Shown piece after piece: positions 20,730-30,925 of a stretch of DNA of 64,000 bases. The first letter of the stretch is position 1, and each line of letters begins with the position of its first letter. The position numbers and the translations under genes are program-made. Source of the stretch: Fictibacillus enclensis. Its GTDB lineage: Bacteria > Bacillota > Bacilli > Bacillales > Fictibacillaceae. The notes below the pieces were generated by a model. That model did not search any database. It saw only the letters and a program-made list of their open reading frames with translations, and was not told the origin of the DNA. Location: assembly GCF_001457035.1 (NCBI RefSeq), contig NZ_KQ758618.1, positions 806,001-870,000 on the forward strand, in the 5' to 3' direction.

Positions 20730-22004
20730 TTGTTTAAATTCAATGACGAAAAAGGGCAGCTTAAATGTTCCTTTTGTGGAAAAACACAGGATCAGGTTCG
20801 TAAACTGGTAGCAGGACCAGGTGTATATATTTGTGACGAATGCATCGAGCTTTGTACCGAAATCGTGGAAGAAGAACTAGGTACTGAAGAGGATGTAGAA
20901 CTTAAAGAAGTTCCAAAACCGATGGAGATCCGCAAGATACTCGATGAGTATGTCATTGGTCAGGAACAGGCGAAAAAGTCTCTTTCCGTTGCGGTGTATA
21001 ACCATTATAAACGCATTAACTCTTCCCAAAAATCGGATGAAGTTGAATTGGCGAAAAGTAACATCGCCATGATCGGGCCGACAGGTAGCGGTAAAACATT
21101 ATTGGCCCAAACACTGGCACGAATTCTCAATGTGCCGTTTGCCATTGCCGATGCTACATCTCTCACAGAAGCAGGGTATGTAGGGGAAGATGTAGAAAAT
21201 ATTTTGCTTAAATTGATTCAGGCTGCTGATTACGATGTGGAAAAAGCGGAAAAAGGCATTATCTACATCGATGAAATTGATAAGATTGCCAGAAAGTCTG
21301 AAAATCCGTCCATTACCCGAGATGTTTCCGGGGAAGGCGTTCAGCAGGCTCTTCTAAAAATTCTTGAAGGTACAGTAGCAAGTGTTCCTCCTCAGGGCGG
21401 AAGAAAACATCCGCATCAGGAGTTTATCCAAATCGACACTACCAATATTCTCTTTATTTGCGGTGGTGCGTTTGACGGAATTGAACAGATAATTAAACGC
21501 CGTCTGGGCAAAAAAGTAATTGGGTTCAGTTCCGAATCAAGACAGGCTGAATTGAAAGCTGGAGAATATCTTGCAAAAGTATTGCCGGAAGATTTGCTTC
21601 GTTTCGGATTGATTCCGGAATTTATCGGACGTCTTCCTGTAACAGCAAGTCTGACGCCGCTTGATGAGGATGCATTGGTTGAGATTCTTACCAAGCCGAA
21701 AAACGCACTGGTGAAACAATATCAAAAGCTTCTTGACCTTGATGGAGTGGAACTTGAATTCACGGATGAAGCACTCTCCGAAATTGCCAACCAGGCGATT
21801 GAGCGTAAAACCGGAGCTCGTGGGCTTCGTTCCATCATTGAAGGAATGATGCTCGATGTGATGTTTGAGCTTCCATCTCGGGAAGATGTGGCCAAGTGCA
21901 TTATTACAAAAGAAACCGTTTCTGATAAAGTTCCACCGAAACTCGAGCTTGAGGATGGAACAATCGTTGAACCGAAAAAAGAAACACCAAAGGAAAGTGC
22001 ATAA
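20730..22004 (+). CDS. clpX: ATP-dependent Clp protease ATP-binding subunit ClpX
   Basis: AAA+ unfoldase that feeds substrates to ClpP. The 424-residue protein begins [20 protein letters not shown]; the zinc-binding domain uses CSFC and CDECIEL-C, Walker A is [10 protein letters not shown], Walker B is [10 protein letters not shown], and the pore loop region GYVGEDVEN and the ClpP-docking IGF tripeptide (KVIGFSSE) are present. I chose TTG 20730 since the family starts MFKFN and AGGGGTGA (20717-20724) is well spaced; the in-frame GTG at 20721 would put that site inside the gene. Confidence 0.96.
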   Translation: MFKFNDEKGQLKCSFCGKTQDQVRKLVAGPGVYICDECIELCTEIVEEELGTEEDVELKEVPKPMEIRKILDEYVIGQEQAKKSLSVAVYNHYKRINSSQKSDEVELAKSNIAMIGPTGSGKTLLAQTLARILNVPFAIADATSLTEAGYVGEDVENILLKLIQAADYDVEKAEKGIIYIDEIDKIARKSENPSITRDVSGEGVQQALLKILEGTVASVPPQGGRKHPHQEFIQIDTTNILFICGGAFDGIEQIIKRRLGKKVIGFSSESRQAELKAGEYLAKVLPEDLLRFGLIPEFIGRLPVTASLTPLDEDALVEILTKPKNALVKQYQKLLDLDGVELEFTDEALSEIANQAIERKTGARGLRSIIEGMMLDVMFELPSREDVAKCIITKETVSDKVPPKLELEDGTIVEPKKETPKESA

Positions 22005-22010
22005 TCATTT

Positions 22011-22038
22011 AAAAAACCAGCCTGAGGGCTGGTTTTTT
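22011..22038 (+). terminator. Terminator of clpX
   Basis: AAAAAACCAGCC pairs with GGCTGGTTTTTT around a TGAG loop, ending in a T run. Confidence 0.92.
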
Positions 22039-22109
22039 TGTTTTTGTCTGAAAAATATGGCCTGTCTTTTTACTGTCTTGTTCAAGTTTTCCTCATTTCT
22101 ATTTTTTCT

Positions 22110-22139
22110 GTTTAGTCCTCTTGCCACTCGGAGATACTA
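22110..22139 (+). promoter_or_regulatory. Forespore SigF-type promoter of lonB
   Basis: GTTTA (22110-22114), a 15-bp spacer and GGAGATACTA (22130-22139) match the SigF consensus GYWTA with GGnrAnAMTR at every defined position. It lies 29 bases before the lonB ATG. B. subtilis lonB is known to be transcribed by SigF, which supports the call. Confidence 0.75.
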
Positions 22140-22168
22140 GGATCATAAAAAAATTTTGGGAGGAAGAA

Positions 22169-23842
22169 ATGAACTGGACAGGAATCGCTTTACTCATTCA
22201 GCTTTTCTTTGGAATCGTGATTGGACTTTACTTTTGGAACTTGTTGAAAAATCAGCGTACACAAAAAGTGAGTATAGATAAAGAGTCAAGAAAAGAAATG
22301 GATCAATTGCGTAAAATGCGTTCTGTCTCATTGACGGAACCGCTTTCTGAGCGCGTGCGTCCAGGAACGTTTGCAGATATCGTCGGCCAGAAGGACGGAA
22401 TCAAAGCGCTCCACGCAGCACTTTGCGGCCCTAATCCCCAGCATGTGATCGTCTATGGACCGCCGGGAGTCGGAAAAACCGCAGCAGCAAGACTCGTGCT
22501 TGAGGAAGCAAAACGAAACCGTAACTCACCGTTCCGACCATCCGCAGTTTTTGTGGAGCTGGATGCCACGACTGCCAGATTTGATGAACGAGGCATCGCC
22601 GATCCGTTAATTGGTTCTGTCCACGATCCTATTTATCAAGGAGCAGGAGCAATGGGACAGGCCGGCATTCCGCAGCCCAAGCAGGGAGCGGTCTCCAATG
22701 CGCATGGAGGGGTTCTTTTTATTGATGAAATAGGAGAACTGCATCCCATTCAAATGAACAAGCTTCTGAAAGTGCTGGAGGATCGTAAAGTATTTCTTGA
22801 GAGTGCTTATTATAACGAGGAAAATACAACGATCCCTACACACATTCATGATATTTTTCAAAATGGGCTTCCAGCAGATTTCAGGCTGATCGGAGCGACT
22901 ACACGAACCCCGGATGAAATTCCTCCCGCCATCCGTTCCAGGTGCCTTGAAGTATTCTTTAGAGAACTGCAGTCACCCGAAATTCAGCAAATCGCAAAGA
23001 AGGCAGCCGATAAGGTCAGCGTGAAAGTTGATGATGAGACATTGCAGCTTCTTGCGCAATATGCAAAAAATGGCCGGGAAGCGGTTAATATGATGCAAAT
23101 TTCAGCAGGGCTGGCTATCACGGAGGACAGGGATTATATTAAAAAATCGGATATGGAGTGGGTAATCCATTCCAGCCAGATGACACCCCGTCCGGAACAC
23201 AAGATTCCAGAAACTCCAAAAGTCGGGCTTGTCAACGGACTGGCTGTTTATGGGCCAAACAGCGGAGCCCTTCTTGAAATTGAAGTTACTGTTTTACCTG
23301 CAAAAAAACAGGGTACGGTTACTATAACAGGTATTGTCGAAGAGGAATCGATTGGCAATAATGCAAAATCAATCAGAAGGAAAAGCCTGGCAAAAGGATC
23401 GGTTGAAAACGTTCTCACCGTTTTACGGAAAATGGATGTTGATGCCTCATTGTATGATATCCATGTGAATTTCCCGGGAGGCGGGCCAGTTGACGGCCCA
23501 TCAGCCGGAATAGCCATTGCCACTTCCATTTATTCGGCCGTGCACGATATACCGATCGACAACGAATTGGCAATGACGGGTGAAATTAGCGTTCATGGAA
23601 AAGTGAAACCGGTTGGGGGAGTTATGGCGAAGGTTCTGGCGGCAAAGCTTGCCGGTGTAAAAAAAGTCATCATTCCAAAAGACAATGATCAGGCCATTCT
23701 AAGGGAAATTGACGGGATTGAGATCATTCCGGTCACAAAACTAACGCAAGTATTTCAGCATGCATTTCCTGAACTGGATAAAGATAATCAACAGGCGATT
23801 CCAGCGTCTGCGTATTTACAGTCCCCTCCAAAATCCGTTTAA
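22169..23842 (+). CDS. lonB: Forespore Lon-like protease LonB
   Basis: ATP-dependent serine protease of sporulation. The 557-residue product has one N-terminal membrane segment (about 5-24, GIALLIQLFFGIVIGLYFWNL) in place of the long Lon N-domain, an AAA+ module with Walker [13 protein letters not shown] and Walker B LFIDEIGEL, and a C-terminal Lon protease domain with the catalytic serine in VDGPSAGIAIAT and the lysine in KVLAAKLAGVKKVIIP. The start at ATG 22169 follows GGGAGGA and matches the known family start MxWTGIAL. It is placed between clpX and lonA, as in B. subtilis. Confidence 0.96.
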   Translation: MNWTGIALLIQLFFGIVIGLYFWNLLKNQRTQKVSIDKESRKEMDQLRKMRSVSLTEPLSERVRPGTFADIVGQKDGIKALHAALCGPNPQHVIVYGPPGVGKTAAARLVLEEAKRNRNSPFRPSAVFVELDATTARFDERGIADPLIGSVHDPIYQGAGAMGQAGIPQPKQGAVSNAHGGVLFIDEIGELHPIQMNKLLKVLEDRKVFLESAYYNEENTTIPTHIHDIFQNGLPADFRLIGATTRTPDEIPPAIRSRCLEVFFRELQSPEIQQIAKKAADKVSVKVDDETLQLLAQYAKNGREAVNMMQISAGLAITEDRDYIKKSDMEWVIHSSQMTPRPEHKIPETPKVGLVNGLAVYGPNSGALLEIEVTVLPAKKQGTVTITGIVEEESIGNNAKSIRRKSLAKGSVENVLTVLRKMDVDASLYDIHVNFPGGGPVDGPSAGIAIATSIYSAVHDIPIDNELAMTGEISVHGKVKPVGGVMAKVLAAKLAGVKKVIIPKDNDQAILREIDGIEIIPVTKLTQVFQHAFPELDKDNQQAIPASAYLQSPPKSV

Positions 23843-23861
23843 AGAGGGGGCTTTACTTTCG
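23821..23861 (+). terminator. Weak terminator after lonB
   Basis: GTCCCCTC (23821-23828) pairs with GAGGGGGC (23844-23851); the loop contains the lonB stop codon. The tail CTTTACTTTC is only moderately T-rich. Confidence 0.5.
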
Positions 23862-23954
23862 ATGGCCCCAAAACAACCTGTGATTAGACAAAACGGTTCT
23901 TTATGGGTAGAATTGTACAAAGGCTGTAGAAATTTCTTCGGCCGCTTTTGGCAT

Positions 23955-23981
23955 TTGTCAAAAAAATTGCCATCATATAAA
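23955..23981 (+). promoter_or_regulatory. Candidate promoter of lonA
   Basis: TTGTCA at 23955-23960, a 15-bp spacer and TATAAA at 23976-23981. The spacer is shorter than ideal, so confidence is modest. No CtsR repeat was seen. Confidence 0.45.
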
Positions 23982-24040
23982 ACTGGGCTGCACGATTTGA
24001 AATTATTCAAGACAGTAAGCAGTATTCGGAGGTGTGTTTA

Positions 24041-26365
24041 ATGAACGAAAAAACTACCCGCATCCTTCCCCTCCTTCCTCTTCGCGGCCTGCTGGTGTAT
24101 CCCACCATGGTGCTTCACCTTGATGTAGGAAGGGAAAAATCAGTACAGGCATTAGAGCAAGTGATGCTTGATGATCAGCATATCTTCCTATCCACACAAA
24201 AGGAAGTCGCTGTTGAAGACCCGAGCGGAGAACAAATATATGAAATTGGTACCCTTTCAAAAGTCAATCAGATGCTGAAATTGCCGAACGGGACCATTCG
24301 TGTACTCGTAGAAGGCATTCAGCGCGGTAAGATCACGCAATTCATCGACCGGGAAGAGTATTTGGAAGTTGAAGTAGAACTGATGGAAGATCAGGGCGAA
24401 AAGGATCTGGAAATACAAGCTCTTATGAGGACGGCTCTTCAGCAATTCGAGCAGTACATAAACTTATCCAAAAAAGTGACTCCGGAAACCCTTGCATCCG
24501 TTCAGGATATCGAGGAACCAGGCCGGCTGGCAGATGTCATCTCCTCCCATCTTTCATTGAAAATCAAAGAAAAGCAGCATATCCTTGAAATCACTGATGT
24601 GAAGGACCGGTTGAATCATCTCATCTCGATTCTGAATAATGAAAAAGAAGTGCTGGGCCTTGAGAAAAAAATCGGGCAGCGCGTCAAAAAAGCAATGGAA
24701 AAAACACAGAAGGAATATTACCTTCGTGAGCAGATGAAAGCGATCCAGAAGGAGCTTGGCGATAAAGAAGGAAAAACCGGAGAAATCTCAAGCCTGAGGG
24801 ACCGTATTGAAGAATCGGATATGCCTGAAATTATCATGGAAATCGCTTTGAAAGAGCTGGACCGTTATGAGAAGATGCCGGGTTCATCAGCAGAAAGTGC
24901 TGTGATCCGGAACTATATTGACTGGCTGATCAATCTGCCATGGACCAAGGAGACAAAAGATCAGCTGGAAATTAAGCGAACCGAGAAAATTCTCAATGAA
25001 GATCATTACGGGCTTGAGAAAGTTAAGGAACGGGTTCTGGAGTACCTGGCTGTCCAGCAGCTGACCAATTCACTCAAAGGACCGATTCTTTGCCTGGTAG
25101 GCCCTCCGGGAGTAGGTAAAACATCTCTCGCCCGTTCCATCGCAAAGGCCATCGGAAGAAACTTTGTCCGCATTTCGCTCGGCGGTGTTCGTGACGAGGC
25201 TGAAATCCGCGGCCACCGCAGAACCTATGTGGGAGCGATGCCGGGCCGTCTCATACAGGGCATGAAAAAGGCTGGCACCATCAACCCGGTCTTCCTGCTG
25301 GATGAAATAGACAAGATGTCCAACGATTTCAGGGGAGATCCATCCTCTGCCTTGTTGGAAGTGCTTGATCCGGAACAGAACAATTCATTCTCCGATCATT
25401 TCATAGAAGAGCCGTATGATTTGTCAAAAGTGATGTTTATTACAACAGCTAACAGTCTGGCAACCATTCCTGGCCCGCTCTTGGATCGTATGGAGATTAT
25501 TTCGATTGCGGGTTATACAGAAGTGGAAAAGGTGCATATCGCGAAGAATCACCTCATTCCAAAACAGTTAAAAGATCATGGTCTGGCAAAATCACAGTTC
25601 CAGTTGAAAGAGGACGCCATCCTTAAACTGGTCCGCAATTATACAAGGGAAGCCGGAGTAAGAAGTATGGAAAGACAAATTGCCGGTCTTTGCCGAAAAG
25701 CGGCCAAACAGCTGGTATCCGGTGAGAAAAAAAGAGTAACGATTACGGCGCGCAACCTGGAGGATTACATTGGGAAACCCCGGTTCCGCTATGGACAGGC
25801 AGAGATGGAGGACCAGGTGGGAGCAGCCACCGGGCTTGCCTACACCACAGCAGGCGGAGATACGCTTTCCATTGAAGTGGCCCTAACACCGGGGAAAGGA
25901 AAACTCATTTTGACAGGAAAGCTTGGAGATGTCATGAAGGAGTCTGCACAGGCGGCGCTCAGTTATGTCCGTTCCAGAGCAATAGAGTTTGATATCGATC
26001 CGGATTTTTATGAAAAAACCGATATTCATATCCATGTGCCAGAAGGAGCAACACCAAAGGACGGGCCTTCAGCTGGCATTACGATTGCCACAGCACTGGT
26101 TTCAGCTCTGTCAGGCAAACCGGTGCGCAAGGACGTGGGAATGACCGGTGAAATTACGTTACGGGGACGCGTCCTGCCAATAGGCGGCTTAAAGGAAAAA
26201 TCCCTCAGTGCCCACAGGGCGGGGATCCAGACGGTCATCATGCCAAAAGAAAATGAAAAAGATATCGATGATATCCCGGAAAGTGTCCGCAGCAGCCTTG
26301 CCTTTATTCCGGTGTCCCATCTGGATGAAGTGCTAAAACATGCATTAGTAGGAGATAGTAAATGA
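24041..26365 (+). CDS. lonA: ATP-dependent protease Lon (LonA)
   Basis: Cytosolic quality-control protease of 774 residues. Domains in order: Lon substrate-binding N-domain ([23 protein letters not shown]), a coiled region about 190-250, AAA+ with Walker [16 protein letters not shown] and Walker [10 protein letters not shown], and the protease domain with catalytic serine in [15 protein letters not shown] and lysine in [17 protein letters not shown] 24041 follows CGGAGGTG (24028-24035); a GTG nine bases upstream overlaps this site. It overlaps engB by 4 bp, the order found in B. subtilis (lonA-ysxC). Confidence 0.97.
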   Translation: MNEKTTRILPLLPLRGLLVYPTMVLHLDVGREKSVQALEQVMLDDQHIFLSTQKEVAVEDPSGEQIYEIGTLSKVNQMLKLPNGTIRVLVEGIQRGKITQFIDREEYLEVEVELMEDQGEKDLEIQALMRTALQQFEQYINLSKKVTPETLASVQDIEEPGRLADVISSHLSLKIKEKQHILEITDVKDRLNHLISILNNEKEVLGLEKKIGQRVKKAMEKTQKEYYLREQMKAIQKELGDKEGKTGEISSLRDRIEESDMPEIIMEIALKELDRYEKMPGSSAESAVIRNYIDWLINLPWTKETKDQLEIKRTEKILNEDHYGLEKVKERVLEYLAVQQLTNSLKGPILCLVGPPGVGKTSLARSIAKAIGRNFVRISLGGVRDEAEIRGHRRTYVGAMPGRLIQGMKKAGTINPVFLLDEIDKMSNDFRGDPSSALLEVLDPEQNNSFSDHFIEEPYDLSKVMFITTANSLATIPGPLLDRMEIISIAGYTEVEKVHIAKNHLIPKQLKDHGLAKSQFQLKEDAILKLVRNYTREAGVRSMERQIAGLCRKAAKQLVSGEKKRVTITARNLEDYIGKPRFRYGQAEMEDQVGAATGLAYTTAGGDTLSIEVALTPGKGKLILTGKLGDVMKESAQAALSYVRSRAIEFDIDPDFYEKTDIHIHVPEGATPKDGPSAGITIATALVSALSGKPVRKDVGMTGEITLRGRVLPIGGLKEKSLSAHRAGIQTVIMPKENEKDIDDIPESVRSSLAFIPVSHLDEVLKHALVGDSK

Positions 26366-26949
26366 AAGTAACAAAAGCAGACATTGTAATATCAGCGGTA
26401 AAACCAGAGCAATACCCAGAAGACCAGCTTCCGGAGATCGGTCTTGCTGGCCGTTCAAATGTCGGGAAATCCTCCTTCATTAACAAGATGATTGCCCGGA
26501 AGAACCTGGCACGCACCTCTTCGCGTCCCGGGAAAACCCAGACGCTCAACTTCTACATTATTAATGAGGAGCTATATTTTGTGGATGTGCCGGGGTATGG
26601 CTTTGCCAAGGTTTCAAAAACAGAACGGGAAGCATGGGGACGAATGATTGAACGATATATCATGGAGAGACCCCAGCTTAAGGCGGTCATTCAGCTGGTT
26701 GATTTGCGCCATGCTCCATCAAAGGATGACGTGATAATGTATGATTGGCTGAAGTATCATGATATCCCGGTCATTGTCGTCGCAACCAAATGTGACAAGA
26801 TCCCAAAGGGGAAGTGGGAAAAGCATTTGAAGGTCGTGCGCGACACGTTAAAAAAGAAACCGGAAGATCCGTTGCTGCTGTTTTCATCGGAAACAGGATA
26901 CGGAAAAGACGCGGCATGGAGCACCATACAGAACTATATACAAAAATAA
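26362..26949 (+). CDS. engB: Ribosome biogenesis GTPase EngB (YsxC)
   Basis: Essential GTPase acting in 50S subunit assembly. The 195-residue product has G1 [11 protein letters not shown] (about 31-41), G2/G3 with [12 protein letters not shown] and [11 protein letters not shown]4 TKCDKIPKG, and a G5 SSETGYG. Its ATG overlaps the lonA stop codon (ATGA), so the pair is translationally coupled. The bidirectional terminator 26945-26980 follows. Confidence 0.97.
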   Translation: MKVTKADIVISAVKPEQYPEDQLPEIGLAGRSNVGKSSFINKMIARKNLARTSSRPGKTQTLNFYIINEELYFVDVPGYGFAKVSKTEREAWGRMIERYIMERPQLKAVIQLVDLRHAPSKDDVIMYDWLKYHDIPVIVVATKCDKIPKGKWEKHLKVVRDTLKKKPEDPLLLFSSETGYGKDAAWSTIQNYIQK

Positions 26950-26980
26950 ACCAGAGCCAAGGCTCTGGTTTATTTTTTTT
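26945..26980. terminator. Bidirectional terminator between engB and the convergent membrane gene
   Basis: AAACCAGAGCC pairs with GGCTCTGGTTT around an AA loop; T runs lie on both strands (a run of nine Ts on plus, and an A-rich flank read as Ts on minus). It overlaps the last codons of the minus-strand gene. Confidence 0.9.
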
Positions 26981-27446
26981 TGATAAAGACAAAATACGCA
27001 CCCACAGCAATGAGTACAAAGGGCCAAAACCCTTCCACGGAAGAAAACCATTCCGTGATTGACGGTGTCTGTGATTTGTTGAAGAAATTCCACGCGGCGA
27101 TAGCAATCAGCACGATCCCTGCAAGCAGACCTTCTTTCGTTTGCTTGTACATATATAGAAAAGCAAGACCAATAATCAGAATAATGGTTGCCGGCTGATT
27201 GGGCCAGCTGTCGATATGATGGATGGCGTGGAAATGAATTCCCAGACCAAGCAGGAGTATGGCAGAAAATGAACTTGCGCCATCTTTTCCTCCACCACTT
27301 TGAACAAGAAAAGCCAATCCGATAATAATCAGAAACGTTGGCCATGTTAAATAGGGTGCAACATATGTAACTTTCATTTGCTGAGCAAGGAAAAATAGTC
27401 CAATCCCGAGCAGCACAATACCTGAAAAACTACCTTTACTTTTCAT
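26970..27446 (-). CDS. Multipass membrane protein with LiaI/LiaF-like repeats (DUF5668 type)
   Basis: A 158-residue hydrophobic protein of unknown function. About six membrane segments appear as paired hairpins with a recurring pattern: GIVLLGIGLFFLAQQ, WPTFLIIIGLAFLVQ, FSAILLLGLGIHF, WPNQPATIILIIGLAFLY, GIVLIAIAAW and FWPFVLIAVGAYFVF. Such pairs are typical of the LiaI-LiaF transmembrane region. The second of two adjacent ATGs was chosen because GGAGGT then has 4-5 nt spacing. It is convergent to engB and divergent from hemA. A role in envelope-stress sensing is inference only. Confidence 0.8.
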   Translation of the reverse strand: MKSKGSFSGIVLLGIGLFFLAQQMKVTYVAPYLTWPTFLIIIGLAFLVQSGGGKDGASSFSAILLLGLGIHFHAIHHIDSWPNQPATIILIIGLAFLYMYKQTKEGLLAGIVLIAIAAWNFFNKSQTPSITEWFSSVEGFWPFVLIAVGAYFVFIKKK

Positions 27447-27460
27447 CATTACCTCCAAAC

Positions 27461-27669
27461 AAATTAAAAAACACAAATCAATCCTTTGCTAAAAAGGTCG
27501 AAATTTGTTATTTTTATATGGGTATCACAAATAAATTTTTTTGTGAACGCAAGAAACTTTATAGTTTGTTACAGGTTGGACAGAATAGGGAAGTACGTAT
27601 GGTTAAGAACAAATCCAACCGTTTGCACTTTATTTATGATAGCATACGTTTCATAGTCTGTTCACATTT
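27461..27669. other. Intergenic stretch between the membrane gene and hemA
   Basis: AT-rich, divergent promoter region for two genes. It contains an inverted heptamer GGTTGGA/TCCAACC about 40 bases apart (near 27573 and 27616) and no gene. A promoter for the minus-strand gene must lie here but is not clear. Confidence 0.4.
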
Positions 27670-27684
27670 TTAGAATGATTACTT
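27670..27684 (+). promoter_or_regulatory. PerR-box-like site upstream of hemA
   Basis: TTAGAATGATTACTT matches 10 of the 14 defined positions of the PerR box (TTATAATnATTATAA). It lies just before the -10 box, where binding would block polymerase. PerR represses hemAXCDBL in B. subtilis; its action here is inferred. Confidence 0.45.
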
Positions 27685-27693
27685 TCTTATACA

Positions 27694-27702
27694 TGTTATA
27701 AT
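27694..27702 (+). promoter_or_regulatory. Extended -10 promoter of the hem operon
   Basis: TGTTATAAT combines TGn with a perfect TATAAT at 27697-27702; there is no recognisable -35. The leader to the hemA ATG would be about 45 nt. Confidence 0.65.
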
Positions 27703-27753
27703 GGTTTAGGATAATTACTGCAGTTTTATGATGAGAAAAAGGGGGTGAGTGGG

Positions 27754-29094
27754 ATGCACATCCTTGTTGTCGGTTTAAATTACAAAACCGCACCTGTTGA
27801 AATTCGAGAGAAAGTTTCATTTCAACCAACTGAATTAGCGGAAGCACATAAGGCATTGCGGGCAAGAAAAAGTATTCTCGAATGCACGATTGTTTCCACA
27901 TGCAACCGTACAGAAGTGTATGCGGTCGTCGACCAGTTACATACTGGCCGCTATTACATGAAATCTTTTCTTGCAGAATGGTTCTCCATTGAGACGAATG
28001 ACTTGAATCCATTTCTATTTATTCGTGAGGAAGAGATTTCTGTAGAACATTTATTCAGAGTGGCTGCCGGGCTGGATTCAATGGTATTGGGGGAGACTCA
28101 AATTCTTGGACAGGTCCGTGACAGTTTTCTTCTTGCACAGCAGGAGGGAACAACAGGTACGATTTTTAACCATCTTTTCAAACAGGCAATAACACTCGCA
28201 AAGCGATCCCACTCCGAAACAGAAATCGGGGAAAACGCCGTGTCAGTAAGCTATGCCGCGGTTGAGCTGGCAAAGAAGATCTTTGGCGGCCTTGAAAAGA
28301 AGGATATTCTAATTGTTGGTGCCGGTAAAATGGGTGAATTAACGGCCAAGCATCTTCACAGCAATGGTGTCGCCAGTGTCCACGTAGTGAACAGGACGTA
28401 CGAAAAAGCACTTGAGCTGGCTGGACGATTCAATGGAACCGCACACCCTATGGAAGAATTGGGCAGCGTCCTTAACATCGCCGACATTGTCATAACTTCA
28501 ACCGGATCAGAGTCTTATGTCATCACAAAGGAAATGGTTCAATCCCTGCTTAAGCAAAGAAAAGGCCGTCCGCTGTTTATGGTGGATATCGCCGTTCCTC
28601 GGGACCTGGATCCAGGTTTAAATGAGTTGGAAAGTGTTTTCCTTTATGATATTGATGATCTCGAAGGTATTGTTGAAGCCAACCTCGCTGAACGTAAAAA
28701 AGAGGCGGAAAAGATCGAGATTATGATTGAAGGCGAAATTGTAGCCTTTCAATCGTGGGTCAATATGCTTGGGGTGGTGCCGGTGATTACAGCATTACGT
28801 GAAAAAGCACTCGCTGTACAGGCAGAAACGATGCAAAGCATTGAACGGAAAATGCCACATTTGAGTGATCGCGAGAAAAAGGTGCTGAGTAAGCATACGA
28901 AAAGCATTGTCAACCAGTTGCTCCGCGATCCGATCGTAAGAATTAAAGAGCAGGCTGGGGAACCTGGGGCAGATCAGGCGCTTGAATTTTTCACCAAAAT
29001 TTTTGCGCTTGAAGAAGAGGTGAAACAGCAACAGCTGAAAACGGAAAAAGAAACATCAAAGTTACGTGAAGCATCTCCTTCCCTGCCTCTGTAA
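27754..29094 (+). CDS. hemA: Glutamyl-tRNA reductase
   Basis: First committed enzyme of C5-pathway tetrapyrrole synthesis: reduces glutamyl-tRNA to glutamate-1-semialdehyde with NADPH. The 446-residue product begins [20 protein letters not shown]; the catalytic cysteine is C50 in [11 protein letters not shown]; the NADPH domain shows [17 protein letters not shown]; a C-terminal helical dimerisation domain follows. The ATG at 27754 follows GGGGGTGA; the in-frame GTG nine bases upstream overlaps that site. The N-terminal [10 protein letters not shown] segment is where haem-dependent proteolytic control acts in other bacteria. Confidence 0.97.
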   Translation: MHILVVGLNYKTAPVEIREKVSFQPTELAEAHKALRARKSILECTIVSTCNRTEVYAVVDQLHTGRYYMKSFLAEWFSIETNDLNPFLFIREEEISVEHLFRVAAGLDSMVLGETQILGQVRDSFLLAQQEGTTGTIFNHLFKQAITLAKRSHSETEIGENAVSVSYAAVELAKKIFGGLEKKDILIVGAGKMGELTAKHLHSNGVASVHVVNRTYEKALELAGRFNGTAHPMEELGSVLNIADIVITSTGSESYVITKEMVQSLLKQRKGRPLFMVDIAVPRDLDPGLNELESVFLYDIDDLEGIVEANLAERKKEAEKIEIMIEGEIVAFQSWVNMLGVVPVITALREKALAVQAETMQSIERKMPHLSDREKKVLSKHTKSIVNQLLRDPIVRIKEQAGEPGADQALEFFTKIFALEEEVKQQQLKTEKETSKLREASPSLPL

Positions 29095-29132
29095 AGGAGA
29101 TGTCACTGGGCTCCTAGAGGGGAGTTTCTGAT

Positions 29133-29960
29133 ATGCAAAACGCAAATTGGATATACGATACAACCATTATTTTATATGCGCTGAGCATTATAGGTTATTT
29201 TATCGACTTTTTACAAAACAACCGGAAGGCTAACCGAATCGCCTTCTGGTTGCTTTCTATTGTCTGGGTACTGCAGTCGGTTTTTTTCGTCCAGCGTATG
29301 GTGGAAATGGGGCGCCCGCCTATTTTGACGCCTTTTGAGGGCTTGTTTTTTTATGCCTGGATATTAGTCACCTTATCTTTGGTGTTAAACTGGTTTTTCA
29401 GAATCGACTTTTTGGTATTTTTTACCAATGTGCTCGGTTTTCTGATCATGTCTATTAATCTGTTTGCTCCGGGTGAACGGGTCAGTGACGAGATGTCGAC
29501 CAGGCTCATTTCCGAGCTTTTGGTTATACACGTGACTATGGCATTTATCTCGTATGGTACGTTTACTCTTTCGTTTATTTTTTCAATCATGTACCTGCTG
29601 CAGCACAGGCTGCTGAAACAGAAGAAGTGGAACAAGCGACTTCAGCGTCTGGGCAGCCTTTCCACGCTGGAACGGCTGTCTTACGGCTTAAATATAACAG
29701 GAGTGCCCATTCTTTTATTGAGTTTAATATTGGGTGTCATCTGGGCATTCTTAAAAGTACAGGACTTTTCTCTGCTTGATGCGAAGGTGATTTCGTCCTT
29801 TGTGGTTATTGCAGTGTATAGTATCTTTTTGTATCAAAAAGTAGCCAGGGGACTGCAGGGAAAAACCCTTGCCATATGGAATACGGCGGCCTTTCTGATT
29901 GTCCTGATCAATTATTTTCTGGCATCGACACTGACCGAATTTCATTTTTGGTATCAGTAG
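29133..29960 (+). CDS. hemX: HemX membrane protein (CcsA/cytochrome c assembly-like)
   Basis: Integral membrane protein of 275 residues with about eight hydrophobic segments, including IILYALSIIGYFIDFL at the N-terminus and the C-terminal FLIVLINYFLAST. The pattern and position between hemA and hemC identify it as HemX; the central part resembles the CcsA/CcmC family (HVTMAFISYGTFTLSFIFSIMYLLQHRLLK). In B. subtilis HemX lowers HemA amount. It starts at ATG 29133 after GAGGGGAG. Confidence 0.93.
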   Translation: MQNANWIYDTTIILYALSIIGYFIDFLQNNRKANRIAFWLLSIVWVLQSVFFVQRMVEMGRPPILTPFEGLFFYAWILVTLSLVLNWFFRIDFLVFFTNVLGFLIMSINLFAPGERVSDEMSTRLISELLVIHVTMAFISYGTFTLSFIFSIMYLLQHRLLKQKKWNKRLQRLGSLSTLERLSYGLNITGVPILLLSLILGVIWAFLKVQDFSLLDAKVISSFVVIAVYSIFLYQKVARGLQGKTLAIWNTAAFLIVLINYFLASTLTEFHFWYQ

Positions 29961-29992
29961 GAAACGGCAATCTTGTAGGAGGTTTTAAATAG

Positions 29993-30925
29993 ATGAGAAA
30001 AATTGTAGTAGGATCAAGACGAAGTAAATTGGCGCTAACCCAGACCAATTGGTTTATTGACCAGTTAAAAGCCCTCGGTTGCCCTTTTGAATTTGAGGTA
30101 AAAGAAATCGTTACCAAAGGGGATGTCATCCTTGACGTAACGCTGTCCAAAGTAGGGGGCAAAGGGCTGTTTGTAAAGGAGATCGAGCAGGCTCTTTTAA
30201 ACAAAGAGATTGATATGGCTGTACATAGTATGAAAGATATGCCTTCAGTGCTGCCAGACGGCTTGATGATCGGGTGTACGCCTAAGCGTGTAGATCCTCG
30301 TGATGCGTTTATTTCAGAGAAATACAGTTCTCTGAAAGATCTTCCGTCCGGAGCAGTCGTCGGCACAAGCTCGCTGCGCCGCGCTGCGCAAATTTTGAAC
30401 GCGAGGCCGGACCTTACCATCAAGTCCATCAGGGGTAACATCGATACACGGCTTGGAAAATTGCGCTCAGGAGAATTTGACGCAATCATACTCGCTGCGG
30501 CAGGCCTCGAGCGTATGGGCTGGTCCAGTGACACGGTAACAGAATACCTGTCTGTCACCACAAGCCTTCCGGCGGTGGGACAGGGGGCATTGTCCATCGA
30601 ATGCAGAGAAGACGACCAAGAGCTCAATCATTATCTTCAGCAAATAAATGATAAAGAGACGTTTGAAACGGTAATGGCGGAGCGTGCTTTTCTTTACAGA
30701 CTTGAAGGCGGCTGCCAGGTGCCGATTGCGGCTTATGCGAAAAAAACAAAAACAGGCGAAATTTCTTTAACCGGTCTTGTGGGAACTCCTGATGGAAAAA
30801 CCATCATCAAGGAACATGCCGTTTCAAATGATGCACAAAAGCTTGGTGTTGAATTAGCAGGCACTCTGCAGGCTAAAGGAGCAACAGATATTCTAGAGAA
30901 GGTAAAGAAAGATTTGGGCATATGA
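29993..30925 (+). CDS. hemC: Hydroxymethylbilane synthase (porphobilinogen deaminase)
   Basis: Joins four porphobilinogen units into hydroxymethylbilane. It has 310 residues: [15 protein letters not shown] at the N-terminus, the VHSMKDMP catalytic-loop region, the arginine-rich [14 protein letters not shown], and C241 in [13 protein letters not shown], which carries the dipyrromethane cofactor. It starts at ATG 29993 after AGGAGG and overlaps hemD by 4 bp. Confidence 0.97.
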   Translation: MRKIVVGSRRSKLALTQTNWFIDQLKALGCPFEFEVKEIVTKGDVILDVTLSKVGGKGLFVKEIEQALLNKEIDMAVHSMKDMPSVLPDGLMIGCTPKRVDPRDAFISEKYSSLKDLPSGAVVGTSSLRRAAQILNARPDLTIKSIRGNIDTRLGKLRSGEFDAIILAAAGLERMGWSSDTVTEYLSVTTSLPAVGQGALSIECREDDQELNHYLQQINDKETFETVMAERAFLYRLEGGCQVPIAAYAKKTKTGEISLTGLVGTPDGKTIIKEHAVSNDAQKLGVELAGTLQAKGATDILEKVKKDLGI

